The notes beneath the pieces were generated by a model, which searched no databases, had not been told where the DNA came from, and worked only from the letters and a program-made list of their open reading frames with translations. A stretch of DNA of 64,000 nucleotides from Desemzia incerta (GTDB lineage: Bacteria > Bacillota > Bacilli > Lactobacillales > Carnobacteriaceae). Position numbers and translations under genes: made by a program. The stretch is from contig NZ_FOXW01000009.1 in the NCBI RefSeq assembly GCF_900115825.1, positions 1-64,000 of the forward strand, given 5' to 3'. How positions within the stretch are numbered: the first letter of the stretch is position 1; every line of letters starts with the position of its first letter. Shown piece after piece: positions 1-8,998 of the stretch.

Positions 1-178
1 TAAGCGAGCTTTTACAGGCAACAACTGTTGATCCATGCTTCACGCCTGTATGCGAAAGAAAAAAGGAGTATTCAAATGACGCCAAGCAAAGAAGACTAGC
101 ATATTATCATGTTTAATAAACAAATGCAATGAATTATTTCAGCTGAAAAGACTTGTTTCTTTACTTAAAATTGCATGA

Positions 179-1474
179 TTAACGGCGTTTATTGCGGTAA
201 TTTTTAGATTGTGCCAAAGTTGATTCAGAAAACGTCTCAAAGAATTCATCATTAGTCTTAGCTTTTCTCAACGTTCGTATGAATTGATCCGTAAATTCTA
301 AGGATTCACCGATCATAGCGTGGCGAACTTTCCATATAGACTCTACGCGACTGCCGTCCAATAATAATTCTTCTTTTCTGGTACCTGATTTTTTGATATC
401 AATAGCAGGGAAAATCCGTCTTTCTGCCAATTCTCTTGAAAGATGCAGCTCAGCATTTCCTGTACCTTTAAATTCTTCATAAATAATATCGTCCATACGG
501 CTTCCAGTATCTACAAGAGCTGTAGCCAGAATTGTTAAGCTTCCGCCTTCTTCGATGTTTCGAGCCGCTCCAAAGAATTTCTTCGGTTTATACAATGCAG
601 CAGGGTCGATCCCGCCGCTCAATGTTCTTCCGCTTGGCGGAATGACCAAATTGTATGCTCGAGCTAAACGAGTGATACTATCCATTAGAATAACGACATC
701 TCGTTTATCTTCCACCAAACGCATCGCTCTTTCAAGAACTAATTCTGATACTCGAACATGGTTTTGAGGCAATTGATCAAATGTCGAAGAAACAACTTCC
801 CCTTTTACGGTTCTTTCTAAGTCTGTTACTTCTTCCGGTCGTTCATCGATCAGCAATAAAATCAATTCAACGTCAGGGTAGTTTTCTGCGATCCCATTAG
901 CAATATCTTTCAGCAAAACTGTTTTACCAGCTTTTGGCGGAGCAACGATCAATCCACGCTGCCCAAAACCAACTGGCGATATGACATCAATAATACGCGT
1001 AGCCACTTTTGTTTGTGCCGTTTCTAAAACGATTTGTTTGTCTGGATAAAGAGGTGTTAAGGCAGGGAAATGAGAACGTTCTTTTGCGTCTTCAGGGTCT
1101 TTATCGTTAACTAGATTAACGTGCATCAAACCATAATACCGCTCGGATGGCTTAGGAGGTCTAGCTTTACCTGAAACTTTATCTCCATTTCTTAAACCGA
1201 AACGTTTGATTTGAGAGCCGGAAATGTAAATGTCTTCTTTACTCGGTGTGTAATTGATGGGACGCAAAAATCCAAAATCTTGCTGATCCATAATGTCTAA
1301 TACGCCTTCCACGATAAAGAAGCCTTGTTTTTCCTCTTGCGCCCGAATAACTGCTAAAGAAAGTTCCTTTTTATTCATTTGACTGTAATAAGGAATTTTT
1401 AACGCTCTAGCATACTGGTAAATTTCTTTTAATGTCTTACTCTCTAATTCCTTTAGTGTTAGAATTTCATCCAT
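179..1474 (-). CDS. rho: Transcription termination factor Rho
   Basis: Rho is the hexameric RNA-dependent ATPase that unwinds nascent RNA from RNA polymerase. The 431-residue protein has the usual length and order: an N-terminal helical domain, a cold-shock-like RNA-binding fold (about residues 50-125, with the GFLR segment), then a RecA-like ATPase with Walker A APPKAGKT near residue 178 and Walker B LLLIDERPEEVTD. The start is fixed by a GAGGGG ribosome-binding site 7 bases upstream. It follows murA by 24 bp and is probably co-transcribed with it, as in Bacillus. No rpmE (L31) gene follows it inside the window, unlike in Bacillus. Identification is secure. Confidence 0.97.
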   Translation of the reverse strand: MDEILTLKELESKTLKEIYQYARALKIPYYSQMNKKELSLAVIRAQEEKQGFFIVEGVLDIMDQQDFGFLRPINYTPSKEDIYISGSQIKRFGLRNGDKVSGKARPPKPSERYYGLMHVNLVNDKDPEDAKERSHFPALTPLYPDKQIVLETAQTKVATRIIDVISPVGFGQRGLIVAPPKAGKTVLLKDIANGIAENYPDVELILLLIDERPEEVTDLERTVKGEVVSSTFDQLPQNHVRVSELVLERAMRLVEDKRDVVILMDSITRLARAYNLVIPPSGRTLSGGIDPAALYKPKKFFGAARNIEEGGSLTILATALVDTGSRMDDIIYEEFKGTGNAELHLSRELAERRIFPAIDIKKSGTRKEELLLDGSRVESIWKVRHAMIGESLEFTDQFIRTLRKAKTNDEFFETFSESTLAQSKNYRNKRR

Positions 1475-1498
1475 TAGTTGCCCCTCACTCGCTTTCTC

Positions 1499-2758
1499 TT
1501 AATCTTCAATCATCTTAATATCCGCTCCTAGATCGGTCAGCTTTTCAATAATATGATCGTAACCTCTGAGAATATTTTCAATCCCTGTAATTGTTGTTGT
1601 TCCTTCAGCCATTAATCCAGCGATAACTAAGCAAGCTCCGGCTCTTAAATCACTCGCTTCCACTTCCACACCAATCAATTTGCTTGAACGTTCTAAGACA
1701 ATTGTATCACTTTCTACTCTTGCTTTAGCTCCCATACGCACTAATTCCGGTATATGTTTGACTCGTTTTGGATAGATCGTATCTTTGATGATCGATTCTC
1801 CATTTGCCATCAGCAATAATGGTGTCAAAGGTTGTTGTAAGTCAGTAGCAAAACCAGGATACGGAACAGCTTTCACAGATATTGGTTTTAATTCACTCGG
1901 TTCCAATACTCGTACGCTGTCTTCTCCTATTTCCATAGGCACACCCATTTCTTCCATTTTAGCCAGTAGCCCTTCAATGTGTTCTACAATGACATTTTTT
2001 ACTAAGATATCCGTTCCGACAGCTGCTGCCATAGACAAGTATGTGCCTGCTTCAATTCGGTCAGGAATAATCGTATGACGGCAACCGTGCATTTCTTCCA
2101 CACCTTCGATACGAATAATGTCCGTTCCTGCTCCACGTACTTTTGCTCCCATGTTATTTAACAAGGTTGCTACGTCAATGATTTCAGGTTCTCTTGCTGC
2201 ATTTTCAATAATCGTTTTACCCTTAGCTTTTACAGCTGCCAACATGACATTGATGGTCGCACCAATCGATACCACGTCCATGTAGATACGAGTTCCTGTT
2301 AATCCTTCTTCAGAAGTTTTCAGATACATCGCACCCATTTCGTTATCAACAGTTGCTCCTAATGCTCTGAATCCTTTCAAATGTTGGTCGATTGGTCGAG
2401 GTCCTAAGAAACAACCACCCGGCAATCCTACAACTCCTTGACCAAATTTAGTCAATAATGCTCCCATGAAGTAGTATGAAGCTCTTAAACTTTTGATTTT
2501 TCCATTCGGCATCGGGATAGAGATCATTTCGGTAGGGTCTACCACTAATGTACTCCCGTCAAAGTCTGTTTTTACATTCATATCGTTTAGGATTTCGATG
2601 AGAGAGTGAACGTCTTGGATGTCTGGAACACCCTCTAATGTTACAGGAGAATCGGCAAGGATCGTAGCTGGAATCAACGCAACTGTACTGTTCTTAGCTC
2701 CGCTGATGCTGATTTCACCTGATAATTTTTTACCGCCGCGGATGACAAATTTTTTCAT
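1499..2758 (-). CDS. murA: UDP-N-acetylglucosamine 1-carboxyvinyltransferase (MurA, second paralogue type)
   Basis: This enzyme transfers enolpyruvate from PEP to UDP-GlcNAc, the first committed step of peptidoglycan synthesis in the cytosol. The 419-residue length is typical. The catalytic cysteine is Cys116 in [11 protein letters not shown], so fosfomycin sensitivity is expected. The N-terminal [14 protein letters not shown] substrate-binding segment is intact. Its position between fba and rho matches Bacillus murAB (murZ), the second MurA paralogue, rather than murAA, which sits near the ATP synthase genes; that assignment is from synteny. A GTGAGG ribosome-binding site lies 8 bases before the ATG. 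A leader region of more than 500 bp precedes it. Confidence 0.95.
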   Translation of the reverse strand: MKKFVIRGGKKLSGEISISGAKNSTVALIPATILADSPVTLEGVPDIQDVHSLIEILNDMNVKTDFDGSTLVVDPTEMISIPMPNGKIKSLRASYYFMGALLTKFGQGVVGLPGGCFLGPRPIDQHLKGFRALGATVDNEMGAMYLKTSEEGLTGTRIYMDVVSIGATINVMLAAVKAKGKTIIENAAREPEIIDVATLLNNMGAKVRGAGTDIIRIEGVEEMHGCRHTIIPDRIEAGTYLSMAAAVGTDILVKNVIVEHIEGLLAKMEEMGVPMEIGEDSVRVLEPSELKPISVKAVPYPGFATDLQQPLTPLLLMANGESIIKDTIYPKRVKHIPELVRMGAKARVESDTIVLERSSKLIGVEVEASDLRAGACLVIAGLMAEGTTTITGIENILRGYDHIIEKLTDLGADIKMIED

Positions 2759-3324
2759 TTTTTTTACCTCACTTATTAATATACGTTCAAATTTATTTTT
2801 TTACGGAAAATTCTTATACACTGTTCATTTTAACGAGCAGCCTGATAGTTATCGCTCTGATAACTTTGACTTACTCTTTATCTGTCGCACTATTTTAAAG
2901 TTCTTTATGACAATCACCTCTATAACAATCGACCACTTTTAGTCCCTTGTTCTGGATAACTTTTTTGAATAATGATGGACTCTCTTTCACTTAATGAAGA
3001 TCGTTCTTTCTATTACGCAGGAAAAAGGTTTATGGTGGGTAACGAGGTACAGCTACTAGCTTATGAATCATAAATCTAGTAGTCCGTTTTGAGGGTCATA
3101 TGCACTCCTGTTCAGTTTCATATAGTGTAAAACTGTAAGACATTAGCCCTATTTTACTACATCACTTTCCATCTTACAACCATTATAATAGTTTGAGGGG
3201 CAACAGCATAATAGAAGGTTTCACTAATCAGACAAAGAAAAGAGAAAAAGCCCTTTATCAGCTTCCGTGTTTTAAAAAATACAATTTGAGGAATATTAAT
3301 TCCTTTGTTTAATGGGGATAAAAA
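2759..3324. other. Intergenic region upstream of murA, no gene recognised
   Basis: About 565 bp separate murA from the fba terminator. No ORF here looks like a protein family. On the minus strand it holds a near-perfect hairpin and a seven-codon mini-ORF (ATGACC...TAG, peptide MTLKTDY) about 10 bases after an AGGAG sequence, ending just before the hairpin. No convincing promoter or terminator for murA could be placed. It could be a long 5' leader of murA, a short untranslated RNA or decayed coding sequence. Confidence 0.4.
3053..3082 (-). other. Strong hairpin in the murA leader
   Basis: CTACTAG and CTAGTAG arms enclose a second matched pair, TTATGA/TCATAA, around a very small loop. There is no U-run on either side, so it is not an intrinsic terminator. 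It lies about 300 bases upstream of murA on the murA coding strand and immediately follows the MTLKTDY mini-ORF. Confidence 0.45.
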
Positions 3325-3368
3325 CAAAAAAGAAGCCTTCCCTTACAAAAAGGAAAGACTTCTTTTTT
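3325..3368 (-). terminator. Intrinsic terminator of fba
   Basis: An inverted repeat of GAAG(C)CTTCC and GGAAAGACTTC flanked by A-run and T-run sits just after the fba stop codon. Read on the minus strand it gives a stem followed by uridines, separating fba from the murA-rho transcript. Confidence 0.8.
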
Positions 3369-3393
3369 CTCTACTCTTGTTAGAGAAAGACAA

Positions 3394-4251
3394 TTATGCT
3401 TGGCCAGATGAACCAAATTCGCGCATTTTTGCTTTTGTTGTTGCAGTAATATCTTCTTTACCTGGGCCAATGATTTTACGTGGATCGTAAACTTTTTCGT
3501 TGTTTGCGATAACTTCACGAGTTTTCTTAGTCCAAACTTGTTGCAACTCAGTGTTAACGTTGATTTTAGTGTGACCGTACTCGATAGCTTTTTTGATTTG
3601 GTGTTCTGGAATACCAGATCCTCCATGTAATACTAATGGAGCTCCTGTTAATTCAGAGATCTCTTTCATTTCATCAAATCCAAGAACTGGTTCGCCATCG
3701 TAGTTTCCGTGAACAGAACCTAGAGCAGCTGCTAAAGCATCGATTCCTGCTTCTTCAACCATACGTTTACATTCTTGAGCATCTGCATAGATAACGCCGC
3801 CTGTTACGCCGTCTTCTTCTCCACCAACACTTCCAACTTCAGCTTCTACAGAAGCACCTTTTGAGTGTGCGTATTCTACAACAGCTTTTGTTGCTTGAAT
3901 ATTTTCGTCAATTGGGAATTTTGAGTTGTCGATCATTACTGAAGAAAAACCTGCATCAATAGCTGCAGTACAGTTTTCTAAAGATGAACCGTGGTCTAAA
4001 TGCAATGCTACAGGAACTGTAATATCCATTGTTTCCATTAAAGCTTCTACCATAGCGGCTACTACTTTAAATCCGCCCATGTATTTTGCTGCGCCTTCTG
4101 AAACACCTAAAATTACTGGTGATTTTTCTTCTTGTGCAGCAGTCAGTACAGCTTGAGTCCATTCTAAATTGTTGATGTTGAATTGACCAATTGCGTAGTG
4201 ACCTTTCAACCCTTTTTGTAACATATCTGTCATGCTTACTAAACGAGTCAT
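3394..4251 (-). CDS. fba: Class II fructose-bisphosphate aldolase
   Basis: It cleaves fructose 1,6-bisphosphate to dihydroxyacetone phosphate and glyceraldehyde 3-phosphate in cytosolic glycolysis, using a zinc ion. The 285-residue protein carries the class II signatures: zinc histidine in HLDHGSS (about residue 83), the [10 protein letters not shown] segment, HGGSGIP with a second metal histidine, and the phosphate-binding [16 protein letters not shown] ribosome-binding site precedes the ATG by 9 bases. It has its own promoter and terminator, consistent with strong single-gene expression. In Bacillus-type order pyrG would sit between rpoE and fba; it is absent here. Confidence 0.96.
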   Translation of the reverse strand: MTRLVSMTDMLQKGLKGHYAIGQFNINNLEWTQAVLTAAQEEKSPVILGVSEGAAKYMGGFKVVAAMVEALMETMDITVPVALHLDHGSSLENCTAAIDAGFSSVMIDNSKFPIDENIQATKAVVEYAHSKGASVEAEVGSVGGEEDGVTGGVIYADAQECKRMVEEAGIDALAAALGSVHGNYDGEPVLGFDEMKEISELTGAPLVLHGGSGIPEHQIKKAIEYGHTKINVNTELQQVWTKKTREVIANNEKVYDPRKIIGPGKEDITATTKAKMREFGSSGQA

Positions 4252-4308
4252 ACTTTGTTGCCTCCTCAGAGATATCTTTGCGTGCTAATTAACTTAGCCG
4301 ACGTTCCA

Positions 4309-4337
4309 ATTGTATCAGAGAATTGATGTTTTTTCCA
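4309..4337 (-). promoter_or_regulatory. Predicted fba promoter
   Basis: On the minus strand TGGAAA, a 17-base spacer, then TACAAT preceded by TGA (an extended -10) lie about 57 bases before the fba start codon. The extended TGnTACAAT form supports it despite a 4/6 -35. Confidence 0.6.
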
Positions 4338-4518
4338 CGAATTTGTAAAAAAAGTCAATGGTTCTCATTTTACACCCTAAAACTCTCATTTTCGACGCTC
4401 TACCGCTCTTCTCACCACTCGAAAGTATCACATAGTGAAACTTTAAAAAGTGTTTTTACTTTCTTTCTACTGAATTACTTCCTTTAGTTTGTGATGGATT
4501 TTATTTGTTTATGAAACG

Positions 4519-4557
4519 AAAAAAGCACTCGATCCAATATCTGGACCAAGCGCTTTT
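4519..4557 (-). terminator. Intrinsic terminator of rpoE
   Basis: On the minus strand AAAAGCGCTTGGTCCA pairs, with a few G-U pairs, to TGGATCGAGTGCTTTT and runs into uridines. It begins directly after the rpoE stop codon. The remaining 185 bp up to fba hold only its promoter and leader. Confidence 0.8.
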
Positions 4558-4565
4558 AGGAAAAA

Positions 4566-5201
4566 TTAAAACTCTTCTTCCTCTTCTTCATCGTCTTCGA
4601 TTAGTGTCAAATCGCCTTCGACGCCATCTGGTAATTCATCTTCTTCATCATCGTCATCTGCGCCTATAGCAGAAAGATCTTCTTTATATTCGCCAAGATC
4701 TTCTTCGTCTTCTTCATCGATCATTACACCATGATCAGATACATCTACACGTCCGCCATAAACAGTTGCTTTTTCTTCTTCTTCATCTTCAACGATTTCT
4801 TCTTCTTCGTATTCGTCAGAATCTTCAGGATCGTCAGCGTTGTAGTCAATTTCGTCTTCGCCATAAGTAGTAGTCTTGCCTTTTTTGCGGCGACGAGGTC
4901 TTTCATCTTCGTTATCATTGTCATGTGTTAATTCTTCGTCAATTGAATCAATTGGATACCATGAGCGCAAGCCCCAGCGGTTATCCCCTAAAGAGATAAA
5001 ACTCCCGTCGATATTCAGGTCGGTATAAAATTGTGTCATTTCTCGTTCAACTTTTTCATCACTTAAATTCAAGTAGTCGATAATTTCTTTCAACAAATCA
5101 GAAAAGTCCATGACCTCGCCTTTTTGTTCCAAAATAGCATGAGCAACTTCAATCATTGACAATTCACTTCTAATTTGTCCATCAAATTGTTTTAATTCCA
5201 T
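4566..5201 (-). CDS. rpoE: DNA-directed RNA polymerase delta subunit
   Basis: Delta is a Firmicutes-specific RNA polymerase subunit that speeds enzyme recycling and alters promoter selectivity. The 211-residue protein shows the two-part design: a folded N-terminal HARE-HTH domain (about residues 1-90, with the SFISLGDNRWGLRSWYP segment) and a long disordered, extremely acidic tail of Glu and Asp runs ending EEEEEF, thought to mimic nucleic acid. A basic RRRKKGK patch interrupts the boundary near residue 105. The gene is monocistronic or co-transcribed with the upstream DUF1934 gene (44 bp apart), and is followed by a terminator. Confidence 0.95.
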   Translation of the reverse strand: MELKQFDGQIRSELSMIEVAHAILEQKGEVMDFSDLLKEIIDYLNLSDEKVEREMTQFYTDLNIDGSFISLGDNRWGLRSWYPIDSIDEELTHDNDNEDERPRRRKKGKTTTYGEDEIDYNADDPEDSDEYEEEEIVEDEEEEKATVYGGRVDVSDHGVMIDEEDEEDLGEYKEDLSAIGADDDDEEDELPDGVEGDLTLIEDDEEEEEEF

Positions 5202-5245
5202 TAAAGTTCCGTCCTTTCAAGAGTCTATCCCTTATCTTACAATAA

Positions 5246-5698
5246 TTAAACAGTAAAAAGCAATCGTATTTTGTATTCTCCTAATTTTTCATTGCCTACA
5301 AACAAATCATATGCAACTTGGACATTTCCAGAAAAGGGTTTATCCGTGTAGCTGATCTGCAAATGACGCGTGATCGTATCTACGAATATATTGCCTTGGG
5401 CTGTGCGGTAAAGCGTTTCATAGCTCTTTCCTTGTTCGAATCTCATCCTTGTCGTCATGTCTCCTTTTCGAGTCAACGTAACGATCCCATTCGGTTCGAT
5501 TTTAAATGTTACAGGAATTCGTCCATCTTCTTGATAAGTCTCCTCGTAACGAACGTAATACGAACCACCCATTTGAACAACTTTTCCTTTTTCGTCAAAA
5601 ACAAATTCTTCTGTATCATTATTTTGAGTAATAGTGGTTTGAACATGTACTTTTGCCGGCATTCCTTTAGATAAATCCAATTTATTCACCTCAAACAT
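5246..5698 (-). CDS. DUF1934 family protein (YwiB-like)
   Basis: A 150-residue cytosolic protein matching the DUF1934 pattern of small calycin-like beta-barrel proteins found near rpoE and argS in Bacilli. Visible features are alternating beta-strand segments (KVHVQTTITQ, GGSYYVRYEE, FKIEPNGIVTLTRKG, MRFEQGK) and no signal peptide or membrane segment. The molecular role is unknown. A GAGGTGAA ribosome-binding site precedes the ATG. It is divergent from lipL across about 200 bp. Confidence 0.75.
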   Translation of the reverse strand: MFEVNKLDLSKGMPAKVHVQTTITQNNDTEEFVFDEKGKVVQMGGSYYVRYEETYQEDGRIPVTFKIEPNGIVTLTRKGDMTTRMRFEQGKSYETLYRTAQGNIFVDTITRHLQISYTDKPFSGNVQVAYDLFVGNEKLGEYKIRLLFTV

Positions 5699-5827
5699 AT
5701 TTTATCTCTTTCATTTTAGCACAGAATACTTAATGGCTTTAGTAAAATCTTTTATTTCATCAGAAACGTTCCTTTTGAATAAAATCCTTGGGGTCTTTTC
5801 GTTTAATTCCCTATTATTGACAAGGTT

Positions 5828-5837
5828 TTGGTATAAT
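5828..5837 (+). promoter_or_regulatory. Predicted extended -10 promoter for the lipL operon
   Basis: TTTGGTATAAT contains a perfect TGnTATAAT extended -10, 65 bases upstream of lipL. A TTGACA lies only 9 bases before it, too close to serve as its -35, so activity would rely on the extended -10. Confidence 0.55.
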
Positions 5838-5902
5838 ACAATCGATACGATTAAATTCGTTTGATTTGAGATTACTTTAATAGATAGGAGTACGTCAATA
5901 GA

Positions 5903-6778
5903 ATGACTTCTTTAGAACCCGCTAATTATATTACTGATCAATCCTTTCTTCATTATGACGCTGAAACAATGCCTTTTAAAAATAATTTTATTTCTCACTT
6001 TGCTCTATCTGACGCTTTGATGGCTTCAGCCGGAAGACACCAGCAGCCCATGATTCACTTTTGGCCTACTTCCAACTTAGTCATCTTAGGTATGATGGAT
6101 ACCAAACTTCCCTACTTCAGCGATGCTTTAGCTGTCTTAAAAGCTGCTGGAAAAAATACTATCGTCAGAAACTCTGGAGGTTTAGCAGTTGTAGGCGATG
6201 AAGGTGTATTAAACTTTTCCATTATTTTGCCTGAGCGCGAGCGTATCCCGATAGATGTCGGGTATGCTATTATGCTGCTTCTTGTAGATTGCGCCCTAAA
6301 ACAATACGGTAAAACAATCGAAGCTTATGAAATAAAAGATTCTTATTGTCCTGGAGACTTCGATTTAAGTATCGACGGCAAAAAATTTGCCGGGATCGCC
6401 CAAAGACGATTGAAAAACGGAATCGCCATTATGATTTATATAAGCGTTACCGGCAATCAACAGGAACGTGCGGAATTGATTCGAGAATTTTATCAAGCCG
6501 GTTTGAACAGTGAAACGGTCAAATGGCACTACCCTAAGATCAACCCTTCAGTTATGGCCACTTTAGAAGATCTCTTAGAGGTTCACATGACAGTCGATGA
6601 ACTAAAAGAATTGATTCTCAACTCTTTAAGAGACCTAGGTGCTTCCTTGTCTAAAGGAACCTATACAGAAGAGACTATAGAAGACTACCAATCGGCTTTT
6701 CAAAAAATGATTCGCCGAAATGAACAAATGCTGGGCGACCATCTAGATCGGAGGCTTTTGGATGAACCTAATGTATGA
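5903..6778 (+). CDS. lipL: Octanoyl-[GcvH]:protein N-octanoyltransferase (LipL), lipoate ligase fold
   Basis: It probably moves octanoyl or lipoyl groups from GcvH to the E2 subunits of 2-oxoacid dehydrogenases. The 291-residue protein has the biotin/lipoate protein ligase fold: RNSGGLAVVGDEGVLNFS near residue 92, then DSYCPGDFDLSIDGKKFAG, where the Cys matches the catalytic cysteine of Bacillus LipL/LipM. That Cys and the downstream partner separate it from LplA ligases. Its neighbour is a YwfO-type HD hydrolase, the same pairing as in Bacillus (ywfL/ywfO). The 3' end overlaps that gene by 17 bases. A GATAGGAG ribosome-binding site precedes the start. Confidence 0.85.
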   Translation: MTSLEPANYITDQSFLHYDAETMPFKNNFISHFALSDALMASAGRHQQPMIHFWPTSNLVILGMMDTKLPYFSDALAVLKAAGKNTIVRNSGGLAVVGDEGVLNFSIILPERERIPIDVGYAIMLLLVDCALKQYGKTIEAYEIKDSYCPGDFDLSIDGKKFAGIAQRRLKNGIAIMIYISVTGNQQERAELIREFYQAGLNSETVKWHYPKINPSVMATLEDLLEVHMTVDELKELILNSLRDLGASLSKGTYTEETIEDYQSAFQKMIRRNEQMLGDHLDRRLLDEPNV

Positions 6779-8141
6779 CGATGATCAATTACTTCCTATA
6801 GAACAAGTATTTAGAGATCCTGTTCATGATTATATCCATGTTCAACATCAAGTCGTTTTAGACTTGATCAACACTAAAGAGTTTCAACGTCTGCGCCGCA
6901 TCAAACAATTGGGAACGACTTCTTTCACTTTCCACGGTGGAGAGCATTCACGGTTTGGCCATTCTTTGGGTGTTTATGAGATCACTCGAAGAATCTGCGA
7001 TAAATTTGCGCGTAATTTCCCTACTAAAGAACCGGGTGACGGTGGTTGGGACGATGGAGAACGATTAGTTGTGTTGTGTGCCGCTTTACTGCATGATATC
7101 GGTCACGGTCCTTATTCGCATACTTTCGAAAGCATCTTCCAAACCAATCATGAAGAACTGACAATCGCTATCATTCTTTCACAAGAGACTGAAGTGAATC
7201 AAGTGTTGAGTAGAGTGAGTTTAGACTTTCCTCAAAAAGTAGCCAGTGTTATCGAAAAAACATATCCTAACCCTCAAGTTGTCCAATTGATCTCCAGTCA
7301 AATCGATGCGGACCGTATGGATTACTTACTGAGAGATGCTTACTTCACTGGAGTCAACTATGGGACATTTGACTTGACTCGCATTCTGCGTGTGATTCGT
7401 CCCTATAAAGACGGCATCGCGTTTCAAATTCAAGGGATGCATGCCGTAGAAGATTATATTGTCAGCCGCTATCAAATGTACATGCAAGTATATTTTCACA
7501 GAGTATCTAGAGGGATGGAAGTCATTTTGGATCATTTGCTCAAGAGAGCTAAGAAAGTTTACCAAGATCCATCGGTCAGTTTTAAACACAGTTTTTCATT
7601 ACTCGTGCCGTTTTTTGAAGGCAACTTTACTTTAAAAGACTATTTGGCCCTAGATGATGGAGTACTGAATACGTACTTTACTTTATGGCGAGCAGACCAA
7701 GACCCTATTCTCAGTGATCTGTCTACTCGTTTCCTTGACCGAAAGCCATTTAAATCGGTGACGTTTTCTAAGCAAACTGATGAAGCCATTCTTGAAAAAC
7801 TCAGCAAATTGATTCAAGAAGCTGGATACGATACAGATTATTATACAGCTATCAACAATAGTTACGATTTGCCGTATGATTTCTATCGGCCCGAAACAGA
7901 CAACCAAATCACTCAAATCGAATTGATGTACCCTGACGGCTCGTTCACCGAATTGTCTAAAGCTAGTGCTTTAGTAACTTCGATAGCCGGAAAAGAATAC
8001 GGAGACGAACGTTTCTATGTTCCTAAAGAATTTTTAAAACCCGATAAATCGGTCGAAATTACCTTATTTGAAGAACTTTACACGGGTTTTTCTAAGTACA
8101 TTAAAAACGGAGCCATTTATGACCCGACTAAAAACGAATAA
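6762..8141 (+). CDS. HD-domain phosphohydrolase, YwfO / dNTP triphosphohydrolase-like
   Basis: The 459-residue protein belongs to the HD superfamily. Metal ligands are visible in HSRFGHSLGVYEITRRI (first His) and LHDIGHGPYSHTFE (the HD pair plus a later His). It resembles Enterococcus faecalis EF1143, a characterised dNTP triphosphohydrolase, and Bacillus YwfO, so control of dNTP pools is the likely role; this is family-based inference. The chosen ATG has a GGAGG site 6 bases upstream; an in-frame ATG three codons later is an alternative. It overlaps lipL and should be translationally coupled. Confidence 0.85.
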   Translation: MNLMYDDDQLLPIEQVFRDPVHDYIHVQHQVVLDLINTKEFQRLRRIKQLGTTSFTFHGGEHSRFGHSLGVYEITRRICDKFARNFPTKEPGDGGWDDGERLVVLCAALLHDIGHGPYSHTFESIFQTNHEELTIAIILSQETEVNQVLSRVSLDFPQKVASVIEKTYPNPQVVQLISSQIDADRMDYLLRDAYFTGVNYGTFDLTRILRVIRPYKDGIAFQIQGMHAVEDYIVSRYQMYMQVYFHRVSRGMEVILDHLLKRAKKVYQDPSVSFKHSFSLLVPFFEGNFTLKDYLALDDGVLNTYFTLWRADQDPILSDLSTRFLDRKPFKSVTFSKQTDEAILEKLSKLIQEAGYDTDYYTAINNSYDLPYDFYRPETDNQITQIELMYPDGSFTELSKASALVTSIAGKEYGDERFYVPKEFLKPDKSVEITLFEELYTGFSKYIKNGAIYDPTKNE

Positions 8142-8156
8142 AAAGGAGTTTATATT

Positions 8157-8966
8157 GTGAAAATATCATTGATTGCACTTGATTTAGATGGCACACTTCT
8201 GCTTCCAGACGGCACTGTTTCTCCAAAGGTAGCTGAAACATTAACGATTGCTCGTTCAAAAGGCATCAAATTAGTCCTTTGTTCTGGAAGACCTCTACCG
8301 GGTGTACTGCCCTTATTAGAAGAACTGGACTTAGAAAACGAAGGAGATCATGTCATCACCTATAACGGGGCTTTGGTTCAACAAACAAATGACGGGAAAA
8401 TTCTGGCGCATCATACTATGGATCACAACGATTTTCTTGAAGTCGAAAGTCTCAGCCAAAAATTAGGAATTCACTGTCATGCTGTGAATGACCAAGGAGT
8501 CTATACGACGAACAAAGACATCAGTTATTACTCTGTTCGCGAGTCATTTTTGACAACCGTTCCTTTGCGTTACCGAACTGTTGAAGAAATGGATCCTTCT
8601 ATATTGATCAGCAAAATGATGTTCGTTGAACCAAAAGAAATTCTAGAAGAAGCTATTGCTCAAATTCCAGCTGCATTCGCTGAAAAATATACTTTATTAA
8701 GAAGTGAAGACTTTTTCTTAGAAGTACTAAACAAATCTGCTAGTAAAGGACAAGCTTTAAGAGATCTGGCAGCAATCTTAGAAATTCCAAGAGAAGAGAT
8801 CATGGCGATTGGAGACAATGGAAATGATTTAGACATGTTGGAGTTTGCCGGAATGGGCGTAGCTATGGGAAATGCTTCTTTTGAAGCTAAAGAAGCCAGC
8901 GATTACGTTACCGACAGCAATGTACATGATGGAGTAGCTACAGCGATAGAGAAATTTGCATTTTAA
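8157..8966 (+). CDS. Cof-type HAD phosphatase (first of two tandem paralogues)
   Basis: A 269-residue HAD hydrolase of the Cof/IIB class that dephosphorylates small metabolites, probably sugar phosphates or FMN-type substrates. Motif I is DLDGTLLLP with nucleophile Asp near residue 9, motif II LCSGRPLPG, motif III lysine in SKGQAL, motif IV GDNGNDLDML. The start is a GTG with AAAGGAG 8-9 bases upstream. It follows the HD gene by 15 bases, so it belongs to the lipL operon. The next gene is a clear paralogue; the pair arose by tandem duplication. The substrate cannot be read from sequence. Confidence 0.88.
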   Translation: MKISLIALDLDGTLLLPDGTVSPKVAETLTIARSKGIKLVLCSGRPLPGVLPLLEELDLENEGDHVITYNGALVQQTNDGKILAHHTMDHNDFLEVESLSQKLGIHCHAVNDQGVYTTNKDISYYSVRESFLTTVPLRYRTVEEMDPSILISKMMFVEPKEILEEAIAQIPAAFAEKYTLLRSEDFFLEVLNKSASKGQALRDLAAILEIPREEIMAIGDNGNDLDMLEFAGMGVAMGNASFEAKEASDYVTDSNVHDGVATAIEKFAF

Positions 8967-8998
8967 AATATATATTTATAGAGGAGAACAACTACAAC

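Noticed and set aside
1-178. Plus-strand open frame ending in a short peptide MTPSKED after an AAAAGGAG sequence
   Set aside because: Seven codons only, with no homology or downstream gene; the longer frame has a stop at base 1 and no start. The fragment TPSKED also occurs in Rho, which looks like chance.
2800-3000. Decayed small protein gene upstream of murA
   Set aside because: Minus-strand fragments such as SYPEQGTKSGRLL have no start codon or ribosome-binding site and match no family I know.
4731-4931. Open frame opposite the acidic tail of rpoE
   Set aside because: It is the antisense of a GAA/GAT-rich repeat and gives Phe/Val low-complexity sequence; an artefact of the real gene.
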